A model generated the notes under the pieces. It saw nothing but the letters and a program-made list of their open reading frames with translations. It was not told where the DNA came from and ran no database searches. Shown here one piece after another: positions 6,194-14,560 of a stretch of 22,253 nt of DNA. Origin of the DNA: JBGSOV01 sp964558715 (GTDB taxonomy: Bacteria > Patescibacteriota > Gracilibacteria > CAIRYL01 > GCA-016699755); the NCBI GenBank assembly GCA_964558715.1, contig CAZLFD010000026.1, positions 1 to 22,253 of the forward strand. Direction: 5' to 3'. How positions within the stretch are numbered: the stretch's first letter is position 1; every line of letters begins with the position of its first letter. Made by a program: the position numbers and the translations under genes.

Positions 6194-6996
6194 TCCAGTA
6201 GCCGCCCCTGCCAACTCCAATATCGTTCAGATGAAAAATAGTGGCGAGCCTGCTGCGCAAGTGCTTCGTCAGAAAAAACGCCAAACACAGTAGAACCAGA
6301 ACCGCTAAGATTCGCAGATCGAGCGCCTAAATCGAGAAGTGTTTGTTTTATTTGAGCCAACTCTGGATATGCGGCAAAAATACAGGGCTCAAAATCATTT
6401 GTTTGTTCTGCAGAAACAGGAGCATATGCGTCGAATTGTTGATATGCCCACGCAGTAGCAATAGAGATATTGCGCGGTTTTACGAGTACCACAAAGCCAG
6501 ATTCGGCTTTTTTTGGAGCAATCACTTCGCCCGTTCCGGTAATTTGCGCGGCAAAAGAATCCGAAAGAAAGAATGGCACGTCAGAACCCAGTTCCGCGGC
6601 AAGTGGGGTGATATCAATTGGCATGTCTGGAAAGGCTTTTGCTAAAGCTCTTAGTGCTGCTGCAGTGTCTGCACTACCGCCGCCCAAACCCGCCCCCACG
6701 GGAATCTGCTTATTGAGTATAACCCGAATATCAGGATGCACATCGCTCTCAAAAAATCTTCGAATCGCCGCATAGATGAGATTCGATTTATCCGTTGGTA
6801 CAGAAAACGAAGAATCAGGCGTCAGTTCGATTTCGATTTTTCCCGTTGTAGCAGATGCAGCTTCAATTTCGAGTGAATCGTAAAGGTCGACTTTTTGCAT
6901 TATGCTGAAAATGGCATGTAGAGCGTTCGGTTGAATTTTATCGATAGTAAGCGAATGATTGATCTTCGCCGGAGCACAAACAACCATCTGCCTCAT
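6190..6996 (-). CDS. ispE: 4-diphosphocytidyl-2-C-methyl-D-erythritol kinase
   Basis: This 268-residue GHMP kinase phosphorylates the 2-hydroxyl of CDP-methylerythritol with ATP, a middle step of the MEP isoprenoid pathway in the cytoplasm. Visible motifs are the N-terminal APAKINHSL (usually APAKINLxL) with K11, the ATP loop PVGAGLGGGSADTAAAL (residues 99-115), LGSDVPFF with the catalytic D139, and the C-terminal GHMP motif LSGSGSTVFGVF. Length and order are normal for the family. The start overlaps the ispDF stop by 4 bp (ATGA), indicating translational coupling. Together ispDF and ispE supply three consecutive pathway activities. Confidence 0.95.
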   Translation of the reverse strand: MRQMVVCAPAKINHSLTIDKIQPNALHAIFSIMQKVDLYDSLEIEAASATTGKIEIELTPDSSFSVPTDKSNLIYAAIRRFFESDVHPDIRVILNKQIPVGAGLGGGSADTAAALRALAKAFPDMPIDITPLAAELGSDVPFFLSDSFAAQITGTGEVIAPKKAESGFVVLVKPRNISIATAWAYQQFDAYAPVSAEQTNDFEPCIFAAYPELAQIKQTLLDLGARSANLSGSGSTVFGVFSDEALAQQARHYFSSERYWSWQGRLLD

Positions 6997-8120
6997 CGCT
7001 GTTTCGGAAGGGTGACCGTCACCGAAGCAAGTGTTGCGATTCCTTCACCTTGCCCCACGGCGGTCAGCTTTTCGCCAGAAGTAACGGTTATACCGATTTG
7101 CTCGGAGTCGATGGAGCAGAGTTCGGCGATGCGCTGCTGCATACGTGGGAGTTCGGTTTCGAGTTTCGGCTTGCCCGCTTCAATGCTAATACTGAGATTG
7201 GTGATATGGCCACCAGAATCCGCGAGTCTTTTCAAGACCACGGCCAGATACGCTGCCGAATCGGTAACGCCTTGCGCGCACAACTCGTCGGAGAATGTAG
7301 AAAGAGAACCGCCGCCAAGTGTAGAGGATAAAGCATTCACGAGCGCATGCAACACAGCATCGCCGTCGGAATTGCCTTTCAGCTTTGGTGCAGACGGAAT
7401 TTCGATACCGCCAAGGATCAGTGTGCCACCTTCATCAAAACGATGTGAATCTTGCCCAATTCCGGTACGTGATTCGAGATTTACAAGCATGCGCTCAAAA
7501 AACAGCAAGTCATCTGGTGTCGTCAGTTTGTAGTTGAGTGACGAAGCGGGAATCAATGCAGGAATCACACCGGCAGCTTCGGCGATCTGAAGGTCATCCG
7601 TCGGTTCGATACTGATACTTTGCAGCCCGCGCGTGAACACCTCAACCTGTATCGCCTGCGGCGTTTCCATGGCATGCAGATTATCGCGCAGAATCACTCC
7701 ACCCGAATACTGGCGCAATGTCGAAGTCACTGGGCGCGCAACGCCAGCTGCTCCAGCAGTTTTTGCAGCGGCGATCACATCTCGAATTTCACTCTGAGTA
7801 ATGCCAGGGTTGCAGCCATTGTGCAACACGACCATCGTTGCGCCATGCGCCAAGGCTTTGGCAAAGCCGATTTGCGAGCTGGCAAAGCGGGTTACTCCGC
7901 CTATTTCGACCGCAACGATTTTAGGGAAAGCAACGGTAAACGATTTGCACTGCTCAAAATTCTCAGCACCACAAACGATGATGACTTGTTCGACGTTATC
8001 AGCCGCTTCAAATACCTTTAAACTGTAGAGCAATACGCACTTGTTACCGATGGTCGAAAGCAGCTTATCGCCACCAAAGCGAGTGCCCGCGCCTGCCGCT
8101 AGTATGATTGCCGTAACGAT
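6993..8120 (-). CDS. ispDF: Bifunctional IspD-IspF enzyme of the MEP pathway (start codon uncertain)
   Basis: This fusion joins a CTP:methylerythritol-phosphate cytidylyltransferase (residues 1 to about 215) to a 2,4-cyclodiphosphate synthase (about 219-375). The IspD half has the nucleotide-binding loop AIILAAGAGTRFGGDKLL, RDNLHAMETPQAIQ and KLTTPDDL. The usual HDAARP motif is changed to HNGCNP. The IspF half keeps the zinc ligands D-x-H (GIGQDSHRF) and the H of AVLHALVNAL, and the end TSGEKLTAVGQGEGIA, but the usual GDIG loop has become GGGSLSTF. The loop AIILAAG is encoded upstream of the only canonical in-frame start (TTG 8033), which would delete the active site. The frame is open to 8225 with no ATG, GTG or TTG above 8033. 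I give the ATC at 8120 as the smallest start keeping the domain whole; CTG at 8156 is another option, or a sequence error. It is first in an operon with ispE and divergent from metG. Confidence 0.85.
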   Translation of the reverse strand: MVTAIILAAGAGTRFGGDKLLSTIGNKCVLLYSLKVFEAADNVEQVIIVCGAENFEQCKSFTVAFPKIVAVEIGGVTRFASSQIGFAKALAHGATMVVLHNGCNPGITQSEIRDVIAAAKTAGAAGVARPVTSTLRQYSGGVILRDNLHAMETPQAIQVEVFTRGLQSISIEPTDDLQIAEAAGVIPALIPASSLNYKLTTPDDLLFFERMLVNLESRTGIGQDSHRFDEGGTLILGGIEIPSAPKLKGNSDGDAVLHALVNALSSTLGGGSLSTFSDELCAQGVTDSAAYLAVVLKRLADSGGHITNLSISIEAGKPKLETELPRMQQRIAELCSIDSEQIGITVTSGEKLTAVGQGEGIATLASVTVTLPKQR

Positions 8121-8233
8121 ACGAAAGGAGGAAAAGCAGGCAGTAGTATGCCACAGCCAAAGCCAAAAGCGAACGGCATGGGCTTCATTTTTCCCAGATT
8201 TTCTGGCATGCTTGGATAAAGCATCTTACATAT

Positions 8234-9688
8234 ATGCCAACAAACACACTCATCACCACGTCGATAGCCTATGTAAATGGAGCACCACACATCGGGTTTG
8301 CGATGGAGCTTATTGAGGCCGATGCCATGGCGCGCTGGCACCGAGCACGCGGAGAAAAGACCTATTTTCTAACGGGTACCGACGAGCACGGCAGTAAGAT
8401 CTACCGCGAAGCGACCAAGCAAGGATTGACCGCCCAGGCAATGACTGATGCTAACGCAAAGCCGTTTCGCGCACTTTGCGATACGCTGCATATTTCTATC
8501 GACGATTTTATCCGTACCACCGAAGACCGGCACAAAGCCGGAGCAAAGCAGATTTGGCAACGGATAGAGGCGAATGGCGACCTGGAATATCGTGAATTCG
8601 AAGGTTTGTATTGTGTCGGCTGTGAAACCTTTTATACCGAAAAAGAGCTGGTCGACGGCAAATGCCCGAATCATCTGACCGAACCCGAAGTGCTGACCGA
8701 GCAGAATGTTTTTTTTAAACTGTCGAAATATTCCGAACAGATCGCAGAATTAATCGAAAGCAATACACTCGAGATTCAGCCAGAATTTCGCCGCAACGAG
8801 ATTTTGCAACTCGCCAAAGATGGCCTAAAAGATATCTCCTTTTCACGGCCAAAATCGGTTTTACCGTGGGGCATACCGGTACCGGGTGACGAAAAACAGA
8901 TGATGTATGTATGGTGCGACGCGTTGACGAATTATTTATCGGCAGTCGGCTTTGGCACGAACGATGATTGGCAACAATATTGGCAAAACGGCGAGGTAAA
9001 ACACTTTATCGGCAAAGATATCTTACGGTTTCATGCCGCCATCTGGCCGGCGATGCTGATTTCTGCCGGATTACCGCTACCAAAAAAAATATGCGTACAT
9101 GGTTTTTTGACGAGCGAAGGCCACAAGATGAGTAAGAGCTTGGGCAATGTCGTCGATCCGTTTGAGGTCGTGCGGGAGTTTGCAGGAAATCCCGATCCAC
9201 TCCGCTATTTTCTGCTTTCTGAAGTTCCTTTTGGTCGTGATGCCGACTTCACGCGTAAACGCTTTTTAGAGCTCTATAATGCAAAGCTGGCCAACGGGCT
9301 CGGCAATCTGTTTTCACGCGTACTAAAACTCGCTCAAAATGCGGAGTCGACCATGCCACACCAGATTGCAGATACTGAACTGGCACAAACGATGGATTCC
9401 ATCAAAAAGTATGTCGATAAACATATGGACCGCTGCGAAATCCATCATGCCATCGAGGCTGTCTGGAACGGCGTAGAATACATGAATCATGATATCGACT
9501 GCAAAAAACCGTGGATTACTATCAAAGAAGATTTTGAAGCAACCAAGGCAGTAGTGGCAGACTGGCTCTTGGCTTTGCAGATCATCGCTCAAGAAGTAGG
9601 CATTTTTCTGCCAAATACCGGCGATGCAATGCTTGCTGGGCTGAAAAAAGGTGAGACCGAAATATTGTTTCCGCGTAAAGAGGGCTAA
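8234..9688 (+). CDS. metG: Methionyl-tRNA synthetase, minimal form
   Basis: This class I synthetase charges tRNA-Met with methionine. In 484 residues it has the HIGH motif as HIGF (19-22), a connective-peptide zinc knuckle with C127, C130, C144 and H147, the WCDALTNYLSA segment, the KMSKS loop (298-302) and an alpha-helical anticodon-binding domain in the last third. It ends before the C-terminal EMAPII/OB domain that many bacterial MetRS carry for tRNA binding and dimerisation. One knuckle, rather than two, fits the shorter MetRS class. The start ATG has no Shine-Dalgarno; a short inverted repeat CCAGA-TTT-TCTGG lies at 8194-8206 in the divergent region shared with ispDF. It is monocistronic, with a strong terminator after it. 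Confidence 0.96.
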   Translation: MPTNTLITTSIAYVNGAPHIGFAMELIEADAMARWHRARGEKTYFLTGTDEHGSKIYREATKQGLTAQAMTDANAKPFRALCDTLHISIDDFIRTTEDRHKAGAKQIWQRIEANGDLEYREFEGLYCVGCETFYTEKELVDGKCPNHLTEPEVLTEQNVFFKLSKYSEQIAELIESNTLEIQPEFRRNEILQLAKDGLKDISFSRPKSVLPWGIPVPGDEKQMMYVWCDALTNYLSAVGFGTNDDWQQYWQNGEVKHFIGKDILRFHAAIWPAMLISAGLPLPKKICVHGFLTSEGHKMSKSLGNVVDPFEVVREFAGNPDPLRYFLLSEVPFGRDADFTRKRFLELYNAKLANGLGNLFSRVLKLAQNAESTMPHQIADTELAQTMDSIKKYVDKHMDRCEIHHAIEAVWNGVEYMNHDIDCKKPWITIKEDFEATKAVVADWLLALQIIAQEVGIFLPNTGDAMLAGLKKGETEILFPRKEG

Positions 9689-9721
9689 CAGCAGCAGCAG
9701 AATATAGTACCTCACATAACA

Positions 9722-9746
9722 GCCTCCGCTGCAGCGGAGGCTTTTG
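9722..9746. terminator. Perfect palindromic terminator between metG and the RCC1 gene
   Basis: A 20-bp perfect palindrome (9722-9741, GC-rich arms around TGCA) is followed by TTTTG. It lies 33 bp after metG and 23 bp after the convergent large gene. The stem could end both transcripts, though the U-run is only on the metG side. Confidence 0.8.
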
Positions 9747-9764
9747 CCACATATCTAAGGGGTA

Positions 9765-12700
9765 TTAACGTCGGCTGCGAAACCACGAGTGAAAATTATT
9801 GGCTCGTTGTTCAATCTGCTTCTCTTGGATTTGTTCGATGATTCGCCACGGCGTCCCGTTCCTTGGGTTGGGATTCGGGTTGTTCATGGCTTCGTCTTCT
9901 TGGCTGATTTCGATGCGCTGCGAACCATTCGCTAAGTCAGAATATATAAACTCACCGCGGCGCGAAGTGATTGCTTTGATATCCTGATCGGTTACTAAGT
10001 CGATGCTGACTTCACCATTATTATTGGTATAGCCGAAGCCGTGGTCGACATTATTGCTGTCGCGGAAGAATACCCAGGCATCGGTGATGGGAGTGCACTG
10101 TGGATCGACAAAACGGACTTCGATGCGTTTCGCTTGATGCACGTACCCGCTGGAATACGTATGATCGGGAGTTGTGAAGGTGCCACTGCCTAGTCGCACT
10201 TGAAAAGAGTTGGGGTTTCTTCGCGAGAATCGTCTGTTGCCAAAATTGGCGACTCCGTTCTGATTGGTTATCCGCACTCCTGCAGGCCGCCCGTTGGCTT
10301 TGAGCAAAGTGACGATCGCACCCCTGATCGGATTACAATCGTTATCGAGAAGCGTAAACTTTTTCGCGCTCGAAGCTACCGAACAGGTTGCCTGAGAGAG
10401 AGGGGTGTAATCAATAGCCGCGCTTTGGTCTGGGCAGTAATTGACCGGAGTGTTACTCATTACAGCGATGCTGAGCGAAAAGCTGAAGCCGCCCTCATCA
10501 CTATCATTATTCAGAATAGATACATCTACCGTTTTGGTACCCGCAACCGTTGGGGTCACTTCTATAATAAAGTCAGTATCAGACCCCGTACCAATCGGAG
10601 TAGTCGGCTGAGAGGATACTGAAAACTCGCCATCAGCATCATTTGTGATATCGACAAAGGGAGAACCAGCCAAGCTGAGTGCAGCAGTGCCGCTATTTAC
10701 GATGGTAAAAGTTAGTGTCTGGTTATCGCCAATATCTGCCAAACCAAGGTCGATATTCGCACCATCGAAAACGGTGTTCGAGTTGTAGACAAGGTCGAAT
10801 TCAGGAACCGGAGCAGCTGTGCCTTCTCCGGTAATGGTGAAGGTGAAGGGGTTTTCGTCGGTATCATTGCTGTCGATAGAGACCATCGCGGTTTTTACGC
10901 CAGCGCTGGTTGGCCCAAAGCGCACGGTAAATGCGGTCGAGTCATTTGGCACCACGGTAGACTCCGTCGGCTGACTCAAAACAAAGAACTGATCGGCATC
11001 CGTTCCTGTGATCTTCACTATCGGCGAGTCGGTCAGTTCAAGGTCGGCAGCGCCTGTATTTCGGATATCAAATGTCACATCGCGGTTGCTGCCCACTGTG
11101 ACCATATCGAAATCATGAGTCAAGTTTGGCTGGTCACTCAAGCCGGCCACGTCAACATCAGGCGCGATACCTTCTCCTTCGAGAGCAAAAGAGACCACTG
11201 GTTCATCTGGGTCGTTACTGGCGATTGAAACGGTCGCTGAATAATTATTCTGCACCGTGTCGGGGGTAAAGGTGACGCTAAACGTTATGCTCTCACCGGC
11301 ATTTAGGGTAGTGGGCTGCGGTTGTTGAGGAATAGAAATGGCAAAGTTGGTGTCGCCCGTCAGTGTAACAGCAGGATCATTAATTGTAAGCGGAGCGAGC
11401 CCCTCGTTGCTGATCGTAAATTCAATGGGCACAGAGGTTTGTCCGACCTCTGTCGGGTCGAAAGCGATCGGCGGATTGAATGGGTCGGATGATGAAGTTT
11501 GGACCACCTTGATATCGGGCTCTTGCGGCACCGTACCAGTCCCGGTCACAGAAACAGTGGTGGGGCTCATGTTTAAATCATTACTGACAATAGTCACAGT
11601 AGCTGTTCTCGTACCGGTCTCGGTAGGAGTAAAGGCTACTTCAAAGCTGGTGCTGCCACCGGCGGCCACTGGTGACACCGGCGGCGTTCCAATTGTAAAG
11701 TCATTCGTGTTGCCGGCCGTGAGTGCTACACTTGACATCGTGAGTGGTGCATCGCCGTTATTGGTGATGGTAACACCTACCGGAGTGCTCGCTTCACCCA
11801 CCTCTTGTGAACCGAAAGGTATGGTTGTTGGAGAAACAGAAATCTCGGGTGCAGGAATCGGAGTAGGCGTGGGCCCTGTGCCATCAAAGCCTATAACTCG
11901 CACAGGGGTCGACTGGAATTCCGTCGTACCGTCTCCGAGCTGACCATTACTGTTGATACCCCAACAAAATAGCTCGCCAGTATCCAATACTGCACACGTA
12001 TGTGTAGACCCCGCTTCTATTTGTACGACATTTTCTAAGTCATTCGAAATATCCTTTATTACGGTAACAGGGGTAAGGCTATTTTCATTTATATATGTTC
12101 CGTTTCCTCCGTCTCCTAGGCGCCCACCATTAGCAAAACCCCAACACTGTACTTTTCCCGTACTCAGCAAAGCACAACTAGTATTATCACCAAGGGAAAC
12201 ATCAACGGCATTATTGATACCGCTTACCTGCACCGGCTGCGATCGCAAAGTCGTCGTGCCGTCTCCGAGCTGACCACTACTATTGTTTCCCCAACAATAC
12301 ACCTCACCTCCATTTACTACTGCGCAAGCATGTGCCCTACCAACACTAACAGCAGTAGCATTTGAAAGACCCAGCACTGTACCAGGCAAAGGCTCGACAT
12401 TGTTTGAGCTACCGGTGCCAAGTATGCCACTTTGATTAAGCCCCCAACACTTAACAGACCCATCACCCAAGACGGCACATGTAAAAAAAGTACCTGCAGA
12501 GACATCAGTAGCATTAGAAATTCCACTGACAAATTCGGGCGTTACAACAGTGCCACCCGCTGTGCCATTACCAATCTGCCCTGCACCGTTTAAACCCCAG
12601 CACTTAATTCTGCCATCTGCCAACAACGCACAGGTGTGTCGATCAAATGTGCTTAGTTGAGTTGCTGAACTGATACCTGTAACCGATACGGGAGTGAGCT

Positions 12701-13097
12701 GCTGTAGGATAGTTAAACCATTGCCAAGCTGGCCAGCATCACCTTTACCAAAGCATTGCACTGTGCCATCTGCCAACAATGCACACGTGTGATTATCGCC
12801 ACTTGCCAAAGAGATGGCGTTCGTAATCCCAAACCCTCCCGCAATCGGAGTGGGATTAATTGCCGTTTTATCGTTATTTCCAAATTGACCAAAGGTGTTC
12901 GTACCCATGCACTGCAGCGAGCCGGTTGTATCTGCAACACAAGTAAAACCGAAACCAGCACTGACCGATAACGTCGAAGACCCCGCATGTACTACTGAAG
13001 GCGACATAACAAACAGCAGCAATGAAGCTGTAAAAAGAGCGCGCCGCAGGCGAAAAGCAAAAACACCCTGAGCCCAGAAAGAGTGAGTGACAGACAT
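9765..13097 (-). CDS. Large secreted RCC1-propeller/ASH-domain protein, candidate pilus-tip adhesin
   Basis: This 1110-residue exported protein has a signal peptide at about 1-39 (Arg-rich n-region, then ALFTASLLLFVMS, then VHAG). Residues 40-405 hold seven RCC1-type repeats with the motif C-A-x-L-x-x-G-x-(V/I/L)-x-C-(W/F/M)-G-x-N at about 51, 103, 154, 205, 256, 306 and 366, enough for a closed seven-bladed propeller. Each repeat has two cysteines about ten residues apart. After a TPTPIPAPE linker come four choice-of-anchor-D/ASH-like Ig domains (about 418-523, 527-643, 647-760, 765-880), with motifs such as VGVTITNNGDAPL and VSIASNDPDEP. Two small Ig-like (carboxypeptidase-regulatory-like) domains (about 905-990 and 992-1065) and a basic tail follow. 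There is no LPXTG or membrane anchor. It lies 107 bp after four minor-pilin genes, the position of pilY1 in proteobacteria. Its role as a tip adhesin is inference. An AT-rich stem (13099-13104/13114-13119) sits just before the start codon. Confidence 0.85.
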   Translation of the reverse strand: MSVTHSFWAQGVFAFRLRRALFTASLLLFVMSPSVVHAGSSTLSVSAGFGFTCVADTTGSLQCMGTNTFGQFGNNDKTAINPTPIAGGFGITNAISLASGDNHTCALLADGTVQCFGKGDAGQLGNGLTILQQLTPVSVTGISSATQLSTFDRHTCALLADGRIKCWGLNGAGQIGNGTAGGTVVTPEFVSGISNATDVSAGTFFTCAVLGDGSVKCWGLNQSGILGTGSSNNVEPLPGTVLGLSNATAVSVGRAHACAVVNGGEVYCWGNNSSGQLGDGTTTLRSQPVQVSGINNAVDVSLGDNTSCALLSTGKVQCWGFANGGRLGDGGNGTYINENSLTPVTVIKDISNDLENVVQIEAGSTHTCAVLDTGELFCWGINSNGQLGDGTTEFQSTPVRVIGFDGTGPTPTPIPAPEISVSPTTIPFGSQEVGEASTPVGVTITNNGDAPLTMSSVALTAGNTNDFTIGTPPVSPVAAGGSTSFEVAFTPTETGTRTATVTIVSNDLNMSPTTVSVTGTGTVPQEPDIKVVQTSSSDPFNPPIAFDPTEVGQTSVPIEFTISNEGLAPLTINDPAVTLTGDTNFAISIPQQPQPTTLNAGESITFSVTFTPDTVQNNYSATVSIASNDPDEPVVSFALEGEGIAPDVDVAGLSDQPNLTHDFDMVTVGSNRDVTFDIRNTGAADLELTDSPIVKITGTDADQFFVLSQPTESTVVPNDSTAFTVRFGPTSAGVKTAMVSIDSNDTDENPFTFTITGEGTAAPVPEFDLVYNSNTVFDGANIDLGLADIGDNQTLTFTIVNSGTAALSLAGSPFVDITNDADGEFSVSSQPTTPIGTGSDTDFIIEVTPTVAGTKTVDVSILNNDSDEGGFSFSLSIAVMSNTPVNYCPDQSAAIDYTPLSQATCSVASSAKKFTLLDNDCNPIRGAIVTLLKANGRPAGVRITNQNGVANFGNRRFSRRNPNSFQVRLGSGTFTTPDHTYSSGYVHQAKRIEVRFVDPQCTPITDAWVFFRDSNNVDHGFGYTNNNGEVSIDLVTDQDIKAITSRRGEFIYSDLANGSQRIEISQEDEAMNNPNPNPRNGTPWRIIEQIQEKQIEQRANNFHSWFRSRR

Positions 13098-13140
13098 GAG
13101 TAATTGATAAATGATTACTTAACTTAAAACACACGAGCGA

Positions 13141-13169
13141 TGTATAAGTCAAGTATTTGACATTTACAA
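13141..13169 (-). promoter_or_regulatory. Possible promoter of the RCC1-protein gene
   Basis: On the minus strand, TTGTAA (13164-13169) and TATACA (13141-13146) are 17 bp apart, each a 4/6 match. The gene could also be read from the pilin promoter, as no terminator is seen in this gap. Confidence 0.3.
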
Positions 13170-13204
13170 CTAAAGGTTTATATTTTATAACAGAAATTAT
13201 TGGT

Positions 13205-14560
13205 TTATTGCTGAAAGACCGCATAGTCAAACATGGGCGCCAACTCTTGCGGTTGCACTTCGGCACTCATGCCATGCCTGATTCCGCCAGCTTTGCCCGT
13301 TGCATTTATCTGCACCTTGTCATCGGGCAAGGGAAAGTTTTCGATTAAATCCCCCATATTGGCTACCGAGCTATTCATCTCGAAGCCCACACGAACATAG
13401 GCATCAGTCATATATTCAAAATCGCTTCCGCCGATTCTTAGCCCTTTATACCGCGGGCCCATTTGAATGACGAGTCTTGGAAAATAGATATCGTCATCAT
13501 CATAGGTAGTTATATCACCAGTTAAATTCCGTGTCAAAAAATCGCCAACAGGCATAATGTGCCCGCCCGCCCCATCATGTTCTTGCATCATACCTAAGGG
13601 GTTACGTAAGCGCACCCATTTGCCCTTTGGTTTCCATGTAGAGCCATTATAACGCAACGGACCCCCGAAACCAAACGATGTATCGATTGATGGATACGAA
13701 TTATCATCTCTTAGATGGCTCAAGCAAATCACTCCTGATTTTTCAGTACTAGATCCACAATCACTTAAGGATTGCATACTGATGATTTTCTGGATATTCG
13801 GAACAGAACCAACGGTGATACCTTCTATTTTCCAACTGAGAAGAATCTTATCTTCAAATGCACCCGAGGCATCAAATTCTTTTACTGGTAGGTATAAATC
13901 GATATACATGTCTTCTAATTCACTATTCGTGCCGCTGCCATCACCAAAAATACTTTTCGTATCGGTGTTCTTAATGCCGTTTGGCCCGTAAAACTCATTT
14001 CCGCTAAGTTGTTGTGGTTCATTTACCGTATGACTTCCGCCACCAACAGTTACCGGTACCTGGTAATTTGAATCATCGACCCACAAGTTATAAACGACCG
14101 TTTCTCCCATTTTCATACGGCGCCAGTTTTCCGGGTCAAATCTTTCTAAAGCCTTGGTTTCTTTGCGGCGTGGCGGAATAAAGAGTGTTCTCCGATAGCT
14201 CTCGGGCACATCAGCTTCTACCATATTGGCGATTCTATCTTGTTCGGTACGCGAACCGGCCGACCAGCTACCAGAGCTTGAATTGATTTTATTCATGGCG
14301 ACAAAGCCCGGGTCACCCGCTTGTGTACCTTCATCGCGCGTATAGCCACTGCCTCGCCCGCTGGCTTCATACAATGCCGATTCGAGCGCACTTTCGGCAG
14401 AATAGAGTGCCTTGCTGTTATCGACCACTTTGGTGGAATCGCGCAGCGAATTAGTAATGACCTTACTGGCACCAGCTGCGGCAACAAAAAGAAAACCGGT
14501 AATAGCGATCGAAATGATCACCGCGTTCCCCTTGCGGGAAGAAATGAGGGAGTTCATCAT
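13205..14560 (-). CDS. PilX-like minor pilin/pseudopilin
   Basis: This 451-residue protein starts MMNSLISSRKGNAVIISIAI. It has a short basic leader ending in K10-G11, then a hydrophobic helix, as in type IV pilins, but without glutamate at +5 of the mature sequence. This is the pattern of PilX and of the tip pseudopilin GspK. The segment ALYSAESALESALYEASGRG resembles the PilX N-terminal signature (A-x-x-AE-x-x-L-x-x-A). The large C-terminal domain has a cysteine pair (SDCGSSTEKSGVICLS) and repeated acidic loops. It is the fourth and last pilin-like gene of the set, overlapping the PilW-like stop by 4 bp. Minor pilins of this class prime pilus assembly and cap the tip. The family call rests on the N-terminus and gene order; the rest is unrecognised. 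Confidence 0.72.
   Translation of the reverse strand: MMNSLISSRKGNAVIISIAITGFLFVAAAGASKVITNSLRDSTKVVDNSKALYSAESALESALYEASGRGSGYTRDEGTQAGDPGFVAMNKINSSSGSWSAGSRTEQDRIANMVEADVPESYRRTLFIPPRRKETKALERFDPENWRRMKMGETVVYNLWVDDSNYQVPVTVGGGSHTVNEPQQLSGNEFYGPNGIKNTDTKSIFGDGSGTNSELEDMYIDLYLPVKEFDASGAFEDKILLSWKIEGITVGSVPNIQKIISMQSLSDCGSSTEKSGVICLSHLRDDNSYPSIDTSFGFGGPLRYNGSTWKPKGKWVRLRNPLGMMQEHDGAGGHIMPVGDFLTRNLTGDITTYDDDDIYFPRLVIQMGPRYKGLRIGGSDFEYMTDAYVRVGFEMNSSVANMGDLIENFPLPDDKVQINATGKAGGIRHGMSAEVQPQELAPMFDYAVFQQ

Noticed and set aside
8148..8219. A 23-codon plus-strand ORF (MPQPKPKANG...) downstream of a perfect AAAGGAGG (8124-8131) and upstream of metG
   Set aside because: The spacing from the purine site to the ATG is 16 nt, too long. 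The region overlaps the upstream part of the ispDF frame on the other strand, and no leader-peptide feature (Met run, attenuator) is seen.
11338..11943. 201-codon plus-strand ORF
   Set aside because: It is the antisense shadow of the repetitive Val/Ser/Thr-rich ASH domains of the large minus-strand gene.
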